A stretch of DNA of 64,000 nt, from contig NZ_CP022222.1 in assembly GCF_009930815.1 (NCBI RefSeq), forward strand, positions 4,382,501-4,446,500, given 5' to 3'. Shown piece by piece: positions 55,359-63,881 of this stretch (within the stretch, counting starts at the first letter, position 1; each line of letters opens with the position of its first letter). The translations under genes and the position numbers were made by a program. The notes below the pieces were generated by a model. It was not told the DNA's origin. It saw only the letters and a program-made list of their open reading frames with translations, and made no database searches. Source of the DNA: Bradyrhizobium sp. CCBAU 051011. Lineage in GTDB: Bacteria; Pseudomonadota; Alphaproteobacteria; Rhizobiales; Xanthobacteraceae.

Positions 55359-56038
55359 CGGCTACGCTGCGCATCATGACGTGGAACGTGCACGGCATCT
55401 TCCACCTCAATCCGGGTTTCGATCTGGACGGCGTTTGTTCCGTCATCCGCCACTGGTCGCCTGATGTGGTGGCGCTGCAGGAAGTCGATTCACGCGGACG
55501 AACCGACGACCCCTTTGCCCTTCTCGCGAAGGCCGTCGGCGACCACAGCGTCGACGCAAGATCGATTGTCACGCAGGACGGCGACTACGGACAGGTGCTG
55601 TTGAGCCGCTGGCCCTTCGCCGAGCCGCCAACAATCTCCGACGTCTCCTATCAGGAGCGCGAGCCCCGCCGCGCCATCGCCGCGCGCATATTGTCGGACT
55701 TCGGGGAGATGAAGGTCATTGCCACCCATCTCGGCTTGAGCATTCATGAACGGCATGCTCAGGCGCACGCTTTGGTCGACCTGGTGCAGCCGACGCGAAC
55801 GATCGTGCTCGGCGATTTCAACGACTGGTTCTGGGTGAAGTCGGTGCGGGGCGTGCTGGCGCGGATCTGCCCGGTCCGGACGCGGCTACGGACGTTTCCC
55901 GCAAGATTGCCGATGATGCGGCTGGACCGGATCTACGCCTCGCGCGATCTGATCATCCGCTCGGCCTGGACCGATCGCAAGGCCCGCGCCTATTCGGACC
56001 ATCTGCCCGTGATCGCCGACGTCATGTTTCCGGACTGA
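55355..56038 (+). CDS. Endonuclease/exonuclease/phosphatase-fold hydrolase
   Basis: A 227-residue protein from GTG 55355, overlapping the PLD-fusion stop by four bases, so the two are co-translated. Motifs of the EEP fold are in order: RIMTWNVHGI, VVALQEVDSRG (catalytic Glu), LIVIATHLGL-like KVIATHLGL, TIVLGDFNDWFW (catalytic Asp, Asn) and YSDHLPVIADV (catalytic Asp-His). Members act on phosphodiester or phosphoester bonds in DNA, RNA or phospholipids. Pairing with PLD-DedA suggests a membrane phospholipid substrate. No signal peptide is seen. The same gene pair is, as I recall, common in alphaproteobacteria. Confidence 0.9.
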   Translation: MTATLRIMTWNVHGIFHLNPGFDLDGVCSVIRHWSPDVVALQEVDSRGRTDDPFALLAKAVGDHSVDARSIVTQDGDYGQVLLSRWPFAEPPTISDVSYQEREPRRAIAARILSDFGEMKVIATHLGLSIHERHAQAHALVDLVQPTRTIVLGDFNDWFWVKSVRGVLARICPVRTRLRTFPARLPMMRLDRIYASRDLIIRSAWTDRKARAYSDHLPVIADVMFPD

Positions 56039-56047
56039 ATGGTGACA

Positions 56048-56239
56048 TCAGGCGGGCTTGGCCGGATGCTGCGTTCTCGGATGGCGCTCATGCAACAGCC
56101 TCGCCAGATCGTGACGCAACTCCGACCGGTCGCGCATGGCGGTCTCGAACAGCGCTTCCTGGATGTCGCGCGGCATGTCGCCCCAGACCGCCATCGCAGC
56201 CTCGCCGAGCAATGATGCAAAGGTCTGTTCGCTGGTCAT
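56048..56239 (-). CDS. Small acidic/basic helical protein
   Basis: A 63-residue protein from ATG 56239 with GGAGG upstream (GGGAGGATCGAC). Sequence TFASLLGEAAMAVWGDMPRDIQEALFETAM, then RDRSELRHDLARLLHERHPR. It has no hydrophobic leader and looks like two amphipathic helices. Its stop is 10 bases from the EEP gene stop (convergent). Similar tiny proteins occur in Bradyrhizobium and carry no name. Confidence 0.7.
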   Translation of the reverse strand: MTSEQTFASLLGEAAMAVWGDMPRDIQEALFETAMRDRSELRHDLARLLHERHPRTQHPAKPA

Positions 56240-56327
56240 GTCGATCCTCCCGATCTTCGACGTTTGACCGGAACGAAGGTTCCATCGACGGGAATCAATC
56301 CCGTTTCGTCCGTTGACGAATATGGAG

Positions 56328-57068
56328 TTACGGACCGGCCTGCAGACCCAGCCGACCGACGCCGGGCAGTTTCAATGCGGGGCGGCGGATGTCGAAGCCG
56401 AGGACGCCGCCGAAGAGATTGAGCTCGAACCCCTCGATCCATCCGATCGTCAGCCCGAGATAACCTCCGAGCGAAGCAAACACGCCGGTGCGCGATGGCG
56501 TGAAGCCGACCCAGTCGCCATGGTAAGGGTAATCCTTGCCGATCGCAGTCGGCGGCAGCACGGCTTCGAGTTCCGGAACGGCGTTCAGGATCGCCTGGAT
56601 GAAAGTGTTGGAGTTCGGACCAGGCCAGGCGCTGTAATCCCCATTGGCGCGAAACCTGTAGGTTTCGATGACCGAGCGGATTTTGGGAATGAGCGCTTCC
56701 GCCTTCGGACCGTCGACGCTGACGACGGTTTCGGGGATCGCGCCAAACCAGCGTCCGTCGGCCTGAAATCCGTCGATCCGGATCGGCTCGCCCCAGGCCG
56801 TGTAATCATAGCGGCTGTAACGGCTGGCGCCGCGCTCCTTCACCACGATCCAGGTGTGAACCGCGAATATCCCGCGCCAGCGTACGGTCCTTGCCGCGAA
56901 AACCCGGATGACGGCATCCGCATGCTCAGAGGCCTTGGGAAGCAGCCCGGCGCTTGAACGGTCCGCCGTCTGCCAGTTCTCACGCCTGTCGCCGAGCAGA
57001 TATTTCACGGCGGAAACAGCCACGGGAACGAGCACGAGGAGCAGAAAAATGACCAGGTATCTTTTCAC
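56328..57068 (-). CDS. DUF3750-family exported or membrane-anchored protein
   Basis: A 246-residue protein. I choose GTG 57068 (VKRYLVIFLLLVLVPVAVSAVKYLL), because it gives an N-terminal anchor; the frame is open to 57236 without a leader. Conserved blocks of DUF3750 are visible: RWRGIFAVHTWIVVKERGAS, YDYTAWGEPIRIDGFQADGRWFG, RANGDYSAWPGPNSNTFIQAIL, AIGKDYPYHGDWVGFTPSRTG and GLTIGWIEGFELNLFGGVLGFDI. The C-terminal part hints at an NlpC/P60-like or lipid-associated fold (H-x-W ... N-x-x-x), which is my inference. Function not established. Confidence 0.8.
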   Translation of the reverse strand: MKRYLVIFLLLVLVPVAVSAVKYLLGDRRENWQTADRSSAGLLPKASEHADAVIRVFAARTVRWRGIFAVHTWIVVKERGASRYSRYDYTAWGEPIRIDGFQADGRWFGAIPETVVSVDGPKAEALIPKIRSVIETYRFRANGDYSAWPGPNSNTFIQAILNAVPELEAVLPPTAIGKDYPYHGDWVGFTPSRTGVFASLGGYLGLTIGWIEGFELNLFGGVLGFDIRRPALKLPGVGRLGLQAGP

Positions 57069-57160
57069 GGCGGGGATCAATTGGAACGGATTGCAGGCTC
57101 TTGATGTAGTCGCTCCAATCCTGATTTCCAGTTCAGCCCTGCCAAGGTAGCAAAACGGGA

Positions 57161-57265
57161 TCAAAAGTGCAGAAAGCCCAGGGCCATAAGCAGAGCGAAG
57201 GTCACGGCTGCCGAAAGCAGCAGCGAGCCGAGACATCCCAGCCGGTTCGAGAAAAACAGGAACAT
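57161..57265 (-). CDS. Very small membrane protein (34 residues)
   Basis: ATG 57265 to TGA 57161-57163 codes for a 34-residue peptide, MFLFFSNRLGCLGSLLLSAA followed by VTFALLMALGFLHF. One hydrophobic helix spans nearly the whole product after the short F-F-S-N-R-L-G-C-L-G-S-L start. I recognise similar small proteins in Bradyrhizobium genomes. It lies between the DUF3750 and YihY genes on the same strand. Function unknown. Confidence 0.55.
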   Translation of the reverse strand: MFLFFSNRLGCLGSLLLSAAVTFALLMALGFLHF

Positions 57266-57277
57266 TTGGTTGCCTGA

Positions 57278-58303
57278 TTAAGATTTCGCTTCCCCGATCG
57301 TGTCCGCCATCGTCGCGCCGCGTCGACCCAGTGGCTTGTTTCCGCCCTCGGTGCTGTCGACTGCGGTCTGATGCTCGATCTCCGAATTGAGTTCAGCGCC
57401 GAACAACACGACGATCGTCGACATCCACATCCACATCATCAAGCCGATAGCCGCGCCGAGCGAACCGTAGGTCGCGTCGTAATTGGCGTAATTGGCAAGA
57501 TAGAACGACAGCAAGGCAGAGCCGGCAAGCCACGCGAGCGTTGCAAGCACGCTGCCGACGGTCAGCCACCGCCATTGCGCCGCGCGGCGGCTTGGTCCGA
57601 ACCGATAGAGCACGGCGAGGCCCAGAAGCATGGTCAGGACCAGAACGGGCCATCGTCCGAACCGGAACAGAGCATCGGTAACGGCCCCGAGCCCGATGGT
57701 TGACAGAACGATCGGGAGTGCGACTACGGAGCCGATGGCGAGAAGTACCGCAACAAGTCCGCCAAAGGTCAACGCGAGGGAAACCGCGTTGAGCTTGAAG
57801 AAACCACGCTTCTCGTCCTCGTCATAGACGACATTGAGCGCATCCATGATGGCCTTCAGCCCGCCATTGGCGCTCCACACGGCAAGCAGGAAGGAGAACA
57901 GAAAGGCTAGTCCGAGCCTGACCTCACCCTGGGCCAGCACCCGTTCGACCTGATCCCTGACGATGCCGAGAGCGCCTTCCGGCAAGATGCCCGCAAGCAT
58001 CGTCATGTGGTCGTTGATCGTGCTTGCATCGGCGAAAAGTGCATAGGACGAGACGAGGGCGGTAATCGCCGGGAACAGCGCGAGCAGCCCATAGAAGACG
58101 ACGCCCGCGGCGACCGCGAGAACGCGGTCCTCGCTGACCTGCTGGTAGGTCCGGATCAGGATGTCCTTCCAACCCCTCCAGGGAATTTGCCACGGCGATA
58201 CCGCACGGCGGCCGCGGCCCTGATCGTCTGACGACGCTGAAGCGTCCGGCTCGCGCCGCGCCGGTTCAGGCGTCGTGTCGTGCACGTAACTCAGATTGCT
58301 CAT
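57278..58303 (-). CDS. YihY/virulence-factor BrkB family membrane protein
   Basis: About 341 residues from ATG 58303 (GTG 58318 would add five). Motifs: IPWRGWKDILIRTYQQVSEDRVLAVAAGVVFYGLLALFPAI, the W-K-x-x-x-x-x-Y ... D-R-x-x-x-x-A-A-G-x-x-F-Y-x-L-x-A-x-F-P family hallmark, then six helices (FLFSFLLAVWSANGGL, LALTFGGLVAVLLAIGSVVAL, SLGAAIGLMMWMWMSTIVVLFGAELNSEIE). The last G-A-E-L-N-x-E is conserved. The N-terminal 45 residues are charged and cytoplasmic. The family was once thought to be ribonuclease BN, which was wrong; the role is open, maybe transport. Confidence 0.9.
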   Translation of the reverse strand: MSNLSYVHDTTPEPARREPDASASSDDQGRGRRAVSPWQIPWRGWKDILIRTYQQVSEDRVLAVAAGVVFYGLLALFPAITALVSSYALFADASTINDHMTMLAGILPEGALGIVRDQVERVLAQGEVRLGLAFLFSFLLAVWSANGGLKAIMDALNVVYDEDEKRGFFKLNAVSLALTFGGLVAVLLAIGSVVALPIVLSTIGLGAVTDALFRFGRWPVLVLTMLLGLAVLYRFGPSRRAAQWRWLTVGSVLATLAWLAGSALLSFYLANYANYDATYGSLGAAIGLMMWMWMSTIVVLFGAELNSEIEHQTAVDSTEGGNKPLGRRGATMADTIGEAKS

Positions 58304-58407
58304 GCCGGACCGTTCCACGTCTCTACGCCTTAATGCGCACGGAGCGGTGACGTTCCTCGGATCAAGTCGGGCAAGCAGTTAGCGCGGTGCCGGATGACGG
58401 TGGCGAT

Positions 58408-59337
58408 CTACCGTCCCCAGCGCAACACCACGGGATCGAGCTGGCGGGCGATTTCGATGAGACCGGCGCGGGCTGCTGGGTGAACCCTTTGCAGGGGATG
58501 ACGAACCGCGTCCGAGCCGATCACGCCGCCTTCCTTCATCAGGATTTTTGCGGCCTGCAAGCCGCACTGGCGGTTTTCGTAATTGATCAGCGGCAGCCAG
58601 CGGGCATAGGCCGCCATCGCTTCGTCGCGGCGCCCCGCGAGATAGGGATCGATGATCTGCCTGATGCCATCAGGATAGCCGCCTCCCGTCATGGCGCCGG
58701 TCGCCCCGGCGTCGAGATCGGCCATCAGCGTGATGGCTTCCTCGCCGTCCCAGGGCCCTTCGATGCTGTCGCCGCCGGCGGCGATGAGATCGCGCAGCTT
58801 CGCCGCCGCCATCGGCACTTCGATCTTGAAATAGCGGATGTTGGAAATTTCCCGCGCCATCCGCGCCAGCAGATCGACCGAAAGCGGCGTCCCGGCAACG
58901 GGAGCATCCTGGATCATGATCGGGATATCGATCGCGTCGGACACGGTGCGATAGAAGTCGAAGATTGCCTTTTCCGGTACGCGGAAAGTGGCGCCGTGAT
59001 AGGGCGGCATGATCATGACCATCGCGGCGCCTGCGTCTTGCGCCTGGCGGCTGCGCTCGGCGCAGATGCGCGAGCCGAAATGCGTCGTCGTCACGATCAC
59101 CGGCACGCGGCCGGCAACGTGCTCCAGCACCGCGTGCATCACCTGTTCGCGCTCGGCATCGGTCAGCACGAACTGCTCGGAGAAATTGGCCAGAATGCAC
59201 AGCCCGTTCGAGCCGGCATCGATCATGAAATCGATGCAGCGCCGTTGCCCCGCAAGATCGAGCTCGCCCCGCTCGTCGAAAATGGTGGGAGCGACGGGGA
59301 AAACACCACGATAGGGCCGTTGTGCAGTCGAGGTCAT
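58408..59337 (-). CDS. DapA-family lyase, close to L-2-keto-3-deoxyarabonate dehydratase
   Basis: A 309-residue class I aldolase-fold enzyme (dihydrodipicolinate synthase family). Schiff-base Lys in IRYFKIEVP, Tyr in MPPYHGATF, substrate-binding GLCILANFSEQ near the N-terminus, EGPWDGEEAITL and GATGAMTGGGYPDG. The set NFSEQF, EGPWDGEEAITL and WLPLINYENRQ strongly recalls L-2-keto-3-deoxyarabonate dehydratase of Azospirillum-type L-arabinose oxidation. That would make alpha-ketoglutarate semialdehyde. Other sugar genes are absent from the window, so the role is not confirmed. The divergent CoA-transferase gene is 110 bases away and may share a regulator. Confidence 0.82.
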   Translation of the reverse strand: MTSTAQRPYRGVFPVAPTIFDERGELDLAGQRRCIDFMIDAGSNGLCILANFSEQFVLTDAEREQVMHAVLEHVAGRVPVIVTTTHFGSRICAERSRQAQDAGAAMVMIMPPYHGATFRVPEKAIFDFYRTVSDAIDIPIMIQDAPVAGTPLSVDLLARMAREISNIRYFKIEVPMAAAKLRDLIAAGGDSIEGPWDGEEAITLMADLDAGATGAMTGGGYPDGIRQIIDPYLAGRRDEAMAAYARWLPLINYENRQCGLQAAKILMKEGGVIGSDAVRHPLQRVHPAARAGLIEIARQLDPVVLRWGR

Positions 59338-59447
59338 TTAAGGAGGTTCCGTTCGAGGGAGATCAGTGATTGTATGGTCGTCCAGTTCATTCATCAACAT
59401 GCTAGAAGGCCCGGCACAACCGGGCTGGTAGACAAGGAAAGAGATCG

Positions 59448-60635
59448 ATGGGGGGAGTTCTGGAGGGCGTTCGCGTCCTCGATTTCGGGCGCTATATCGC
59501 GGGGCCCTATTGCGCGACATTGCTGGCTGAATTTGGCGCGGAAGTCATTCGCGTGGAAAAGCGCGACGGCAGCGAGGACCGTTTTGTCGCGCCGGTCGGG
59601 GCAGGCGGCGAGGGTGCGCTGTTCCTGCAAGTCAACCGCAACAAGAAGTGCATCACGCTCGATCCGATGAAGCCGGAAGGGCAGGAGGTGATGCGCCGGC
59701 TGGTTGCTACCGCCGATGTCGTTGTCGCCAATTTGCCGCCGCAGACGCTGCGGGCGATGAAGCTCGACTACGACTCGCTTAAAGCCATCAAGCCGGACAT
59801 CATCCTGACGACCGCGACCGCCTTCGGTAATCCCGGGCCGTGGTCCGACCGCGTCGGCTTCGACGGCGTCGGCCAGGTGATGTCGGGCTCGGTGTACATG
59901 ACGGGCAAGGGCGATCCGCCATACCGGGCCGCGGTGAACTGGGTCGATTTCGGCACTGCGCTACATTGTGCGTTCGGCACGCTCGCCGCCCTGATCGAGC
60001 GCGGCAAATCCGGGCGCGGGCAGATCGTCGAGGGCGCGCTGCTCGCAACCGCGCTGTCCTTCACCAACGCGACGCTGATCGAGCAGGCGGTGATCGCGGC
60101 CAACCGCGTGCCATCAGGCAATCTCGGCCAGACCGCGGCGCCCGCCGATATCTACCGCACCCAGGACGGCTGGGTGCTGTGCCAGGTCACCGGGCACCCG
60201 CTGTTTATCCGCTGGGCCAAATTGATGGGCGAGGAGGATCAATGGCTGGGTGATCCGCGTTTTGCTGACGACATCAAGCGCGGCGACAATGGCCCCGTCA
60301 TCAGCGAACGGATGGCGCGCTGGTGCGCCGAGCGCACCACGCAGGAAGCCGTCGATACGCTCGGCAAAGCGATGATTCCGGCGGGTCCCGTGCTGAGCCC
60401 GCAACAGGCGCTGGAGCATCCGCATATCCGCGCCACCGGCTTCATGCAGGATGTCGACTATCCCGGCTTGCCGAATCCCGCGCCGACGGTGCGTGCCGCG
60501 GTGCGGCTGTCGGAAACTCCCGGCGAAATCGTCACGCGCCCGCCAACGCTCGGCGAACACACCGACCGCGTGCTGGCCGATATCGGCTATGATGCGGACG
60601 CTATCGCCGCGCTCCGCAACAACAGGATCATCTAG
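59448..60635 (+). CDS. CaiB/BaiF-type (family III) CoA-transferase
   Basis: A 395-residue enzyme with the family III layout: LEGVRVLDFGRYIAGPYCATLLAEFGAEVIRVE, NRNKKCITLDPMKPEGQ, GPWSDRVGFDGVGQVMSGSVYMTG and the catalytic Asp in VNWVDFGTALHCAF. The two ends fold into an interlocked dimer. These enzymes move CoA between carboxylic acids (formyl-CoA, carnitine, succinyl-CoA donors). The acceptor is not readable from sequence. ATG 59448 has AAGGAAAGAG before it. Downstream a hydrolase gene follows in the same direction. Confidence 0.9.
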   Translation: MGGVLEGVRVLDFGRYIAGPYCATLLAEFGAEVIRVEKRDGSEDRFVAPVGAGGEGALFLQVNRNKKCITLDPMKPEGQEVMRRLVATADVVVANLPPQTLRAMKLDYDSLKAIKPDIILTTATAFGNPGPWSDRVGFDGVGQVMSGSVYMTGKGDPPYRAAVNWVDFGTALHCAFGTLAALIERGKSGRGQIVEGALLATALSFTNATLIEQAVIAANRVPSGNLGQTAAPADIYRTQDGWVLCQVTGHPLFIRWAKLMGEEDQWLGDPRFADDIKRGDNGPVISERMARWCAERTTQEAVDTLGKAMIPAGPVLSPQQALEHPHIRATGFMQDVDYPGLPNPAPTVRAAVRLSETPGEIVTRPPTLGEHTDRVLADIGYDADAIAALRNNRII

Positions 60636-60715
60636 ATGCAGCGGCAGACGACCCGGCGCCTTGTTCGTTGCTGTGAGGCGATTCTTCGCCTAACCGGCGC
60701 GTGGTCGCCTTCGCC

Positions 60716-61648
60716 ATGACGCTCGTGTCGATACCGGTCAATCCTGTTCCAAAGGGCGCGCTTGCCGGAACGATCGGGGCACCGGACGGCACCGCGTTGC
60801 GTTTTGCGCGTTGGCCGGCGCCGGCCAAGGGCAGGGGCACCGTCTGCGTGTTCACCGGGCGCGGCGAGTGCATCGAGAAGTATTTCGAGACGGTGCAGGA
60901 CCTGCGCAAGCGAGGCTATGCGGTAGCGATGATCGATTGGCGCGGGCAGGGCCATTCCGCGCGCCGGCTGCTCAATCCGCTGAAGGGCCATGTGCAGAGT
61001 TTTTCGGAGTACGAGACCGATGTGACGGCCTTCGTGAAGCAGGTGGTGCTGCCGGATTGTCCGGCGCCCTATTTTGCGTTGGCCCATTCGATGGGCGGTG
61101 CGGTGATGCTGCGCGTTGCCCATGCCGGCAACGACGTGTTCGAGCGCTTCGTGCTCTGCGCGCCCATGGTCGGCCTGCCAGGCCCGCGCGCATCGCTGCC
61201 GATGCGTGGTCTGATGCGCACGCTGCGAGCAGCCGGAATGGGCGAGCGGTTTATTCCAGGCGGCAACGTCGACTTGATGAAGCCGACGGGTTTTCCCGGC
61301 AATCCCCTGACCTCGGACCCGCGCCGCTATGTCCGCAACGCGGCCATCCTGGAGGCGGACCCGACGCTCGGCATTGCGTCGCCGACCGTGGCGTGGCTCG
61401 ATGCGGCCTTCGCGGCGATGGGCGAGTTTCGTTCGCCGGAGTTTGCCCGCGGGATTCGCCAGCCTGTCCTGATGCTCGCGGCAGGCAACGACACCATCGT
61501 CTCGACCCCTGCCAATGCGGCGTTTGCCCGGCATCTGCCAGCGGGATCGCATCGCCTGATTGCGGGCGCGAAGCACGAAATCCTGCAGGAAGACGACCGC
61601 TATCGCGAGCAGCTCTGGGCCGCATTCGATGCCTTCATGCCGGGCTAG
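60716..61648 (+). CDS. Alpha/beta hydrolase, monoacylglycerol lipase/lysophospholipase type
   Basis: A 310-residue serine hydrolase (start ATG 60716 or GTG 60701). Nucleophile elbow ALAHSMGGAVM; oxyanion region FTGRGECIEKYFETV; acid in MLAAGNDTIVS; catalytic His in LIAGAKHEILQE; WRGQGHSARRL is typical for the PldB-like subgroup. No signal peptide, so it acts in the cytoplasm or on the membrane face. Likely substrates are lysophospholipids or monoacylglycerols. It follows the CoA-transferase by 80 bases and may be in one operon with it. Confidence 0.88.
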   Translation: MTLVSIPVNPVPKGALAGTIGAPDGTALRFARWPAPAKGRGTVCVFTGRGECIEKYFETVQDLRKRGYAVAMIDWRGQGHSARRLLNPLKGHVQSFSEYETDVTAFVKQVVLPDCPAPYFALAHSMGGAVMLRVAHAGNDVFERFVLCAPMVGLPGPRASLPMRGLMRTLRAAGMGERFIPGGNVDLMKPTGFPGNPLTSDPRRYVRNAAILEADPTLGIASPTVAWLDAAFAAMGEFRSPEFARGIRQPVLMLAAGNDTIVSTPANAAFARHLPAGSHRLIAGAKHEILQEDDRYREQLWAAFDAFMPG

Positions 61649-61939
61649 ATTAGTTAGGGCGTGGACCCATCAGCACGCAGCCAAATTCGGATTGAAGCGC
61701 CATGAATCTACTTCCGCTTTCCGGGCATACTGGACACCGGACATGCCGCTGGCTCGACCCGGTCGCGAATGACCCCACACCGGACATCGACGACCAAAGT
61801 CGGCAACCGGCACCTGCTGGTCTCCGGAACTTTGGGGTGATTCCGGGAGTTATGAATTGAGCGGTATTGTGCGATTTCGCTTTCGGCTCAACACATATGC
61901 CGTCTGTAGTCGCACACGGCGGCATCGCAGGAGGCTCTC

Positions 61940-62760
61940 ATGAGTATCAAGCGAATCCTGGTTCCACTTCCCGGCTCAGCCAGTCACACCGGTCAAATTG
62001 AAACGGCCCTGTCTGCCGCGAAGGCATTTGGGGCCTAACGGCCACCGAAATGGGACAAACGGTGACCGCCGCATCGGTGAACTGGTACGCCGAGGAACGC
62101 GAGCGAGCTACGCGGCATGCGCGCGAGGTTTTCGCGCAGGCCTGCGCGGTAGTCGGCATCCCGATGCTATCGGCGAACGACGAGCCCGGCAGCCCACTCG
62201 CAGCATCCTGGCGCGAAGCCGAGGGATCGTATGTCGAAATCGCGGCGCAACGGGCCGCTGCCTTCGACCTAATCGTCGCCGCAAGCGCCACCGTGATGGA
62301 ATCGTTCATGGCTATTGCCGAGCAATCGCTGCTGCAGACCCGTCGCCCCGTGCTGTTGGCGCCGGCTCGCCCGCAGAGCGATATGACCGACAGCGTGATG
62401 ATCGCCTGGGACGAGAGCCCGGAATGCTGGCACGCGGTCTCGGCTTCTATACCGTTCATGCAACTCGCCAAATCAGTGCAGGTCATAAGCGTTGATCGGG
62501 ACGCCAGCAATCGCCAAGCCTCGCAGGCGGAGGTGCTTGCCTATTTGCGCTGTCATGGCATCGGTGCGACCGCGCAGGTGGTTGCACCGGAATTGCGCTC
62601 GGTGGGTGATACGCTGCTCGCGGCGGGGGCAGAGCATGAAGCCGGCCTGCTGATCATGGGCGCCTATTCCCATAGCCGCCTGCGCGAGATGCTTCTGGGC
62701 GGGGCCACGCGCCACATCCTTAAGAACGCTTCGGCGCGCCCCGTTCTCTTGGCGCATTAG
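61940..62760 (+). pseudogene. Universal stress protein gene with a broken N-terminus
   Basis: At ATG 61940 (ribosome site GGAGG) the frame starts as a typical universal stress protein, MSIKRILVPLPGSASHTG, but stops at TAA 62036-62038 after 32 residues. Another frame with ATG 62050 then continues: ASVNWYAEERERATRHAREVF, DLIVAASATVMESF, VMIAWDESPECWHAV, and ends with GAYSHSRLREMLLGGATRHIL and RPVLLAH, the ATP-binding C-terminus. About 15-20 residues between the two parts are missing and the frames differ. The product from 62050 (236 residues) lacks the first strand and helix of the first Usp domain but has a second complete domain, so partial function is possible. Confidence 0.7.
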
Positions 62761-63266
62761 CCCTCGTCAGAGCGCAATCCCAGTCAGGTTGCCGCCGACG
62801 CCAACGCTATGGCCTCACTCGCCGACGGCGGGTTGGGGGGCCGTGCGATTAATGCACCGACGCTGCCAAACGCATCGCCCTCCTCCCCAGCGAATTGGGT
62901 CTCCCGAGTTCGGCATTTATGGCAGATCGTGGTCGGGTCGATTTGATCGGTGTCGGTTTGTGGCACCTTTGAGACATGCCGACGGACTCTGAACTTGTCT
63001 GCTTATCGGGATAGACCGGAAGTGCTTGGCGCTCCGTCAGAACGACGCGAATGACCCTCAACGGATAGGCGCGTTCAGTGCTCTTCATGAGAGCGCAGAC
63101 ATTTCCTGCCGTTAGCGTGTTCCGCTGCTACGCGCGGGAGCCGTTGCAGAGCAAATGACCGGTTACCATTCAGCGGCCTGAAGCTGAACTAGAATGGTGT
63201 TGAAGCCGTGCGCCTCTAGCATCCGATGGCTTGCCCTTCGAAGTGCAGGATCTGTTTGCGAAACTG
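62761..63266. other. Intergenic block with dispersed-repeat character
   Basis: About 500 bases without a credible gene (a 79-residue minus frame at 62849-63088 has no domain). Phrases such as GAGACATGCCGACGGACTCTGAACTTGTCTGC and TGGCACCTTTGAGACATG recall dispersed short repeats between genes in Bradyrhizobium-type genomes. I infer a degenerate repeat tract. Confidence 0.35.
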
Positions 63267-63455
63267 CTAGAAAAACGATTTGACCGTCAGCCCTGCTGCG
63301 CGGGCATCCTGTATGAATGTATGCGCTTCCTCATTGGACATTGTAAGGTCAACGCCGCCGAGGAATTTCTCTCCTTCGGGCGTGTTCGCACGGAACGTCG
63401 TCTCGTGTCTGCCTATATGAACCGTATAATCAATGTCGCTTGGTGCTTCGGGCAT
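63267..63455 (-). CDS. Small protein of unknown function (62 residues)
   Basis: From ATG 63455, with GGAGGATG before it, the frame reads PEAPSDIDYTVHIGRHETTF, then GEKFLGGVDLTMSNEEAHTF and ends AGLTVKSFF. It has no leader and no cysteines and looks like a compact mixed alpha/beta protein. The frame is open to 63500 but this start has the better ribosome site. Unknown function; probably real on composition and ribosome site. Confidence 0.55.
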   Translation of the reverse strand: MPEAPSDIDYTVHIGRHETTFRANTPEGEKFLGGVDLTMSNEEAHTFIQDARAAGLTVKSFF

Positions 63456-63881
63456 GGCATCCTCCTCGATCCCGAAGCGAGTATATTGTGTCCATTTCAA
63501 CCGCTCCTACAAGGCGGCAATTGCGAGATAACGCTGCGGCGCGGTCGATCGTGATTGTGGGGTGAGGAAGCGTGATCAGTATGTCTGCGGGCAGACCTGC
63601 CGTATTGATCCGCTTGTGGCACATCGCGTTACTTGGTTGCGATGCGGAGCTTGGTCGCTATCCGGAGCATAGCGGACATCGATCAGGCAGCGCCGATCAA
63701 GCTCGATTTTGAGTACGTACCCTGGTTCGAACGAACGTCGTCGATATCGCGGTTGCGAACACAGCGGCCGATCGCGGGGAATCGGCCGATCTCGATGCTT
63801 AGGACGCTTGTCACAATGGAGTTCCAGACCGTATCGTGACGTCGCGCAGCGAGCGCGGACGGGGCGATATCGGGGTTTTGC
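63456..63881. other. Intergenic region before the acyltransferase gene
   Basis: About 425 bases. No reliable gene. Short direct echoes of 'gcggaca' and 'tccgct' (for example GAGCATAGCGGACATCGATC near 63668) fit the same dispersed-repeat character as 62761-63266. The promoter for the gene at 63882 should lie near its end. Confidence 0.35.
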
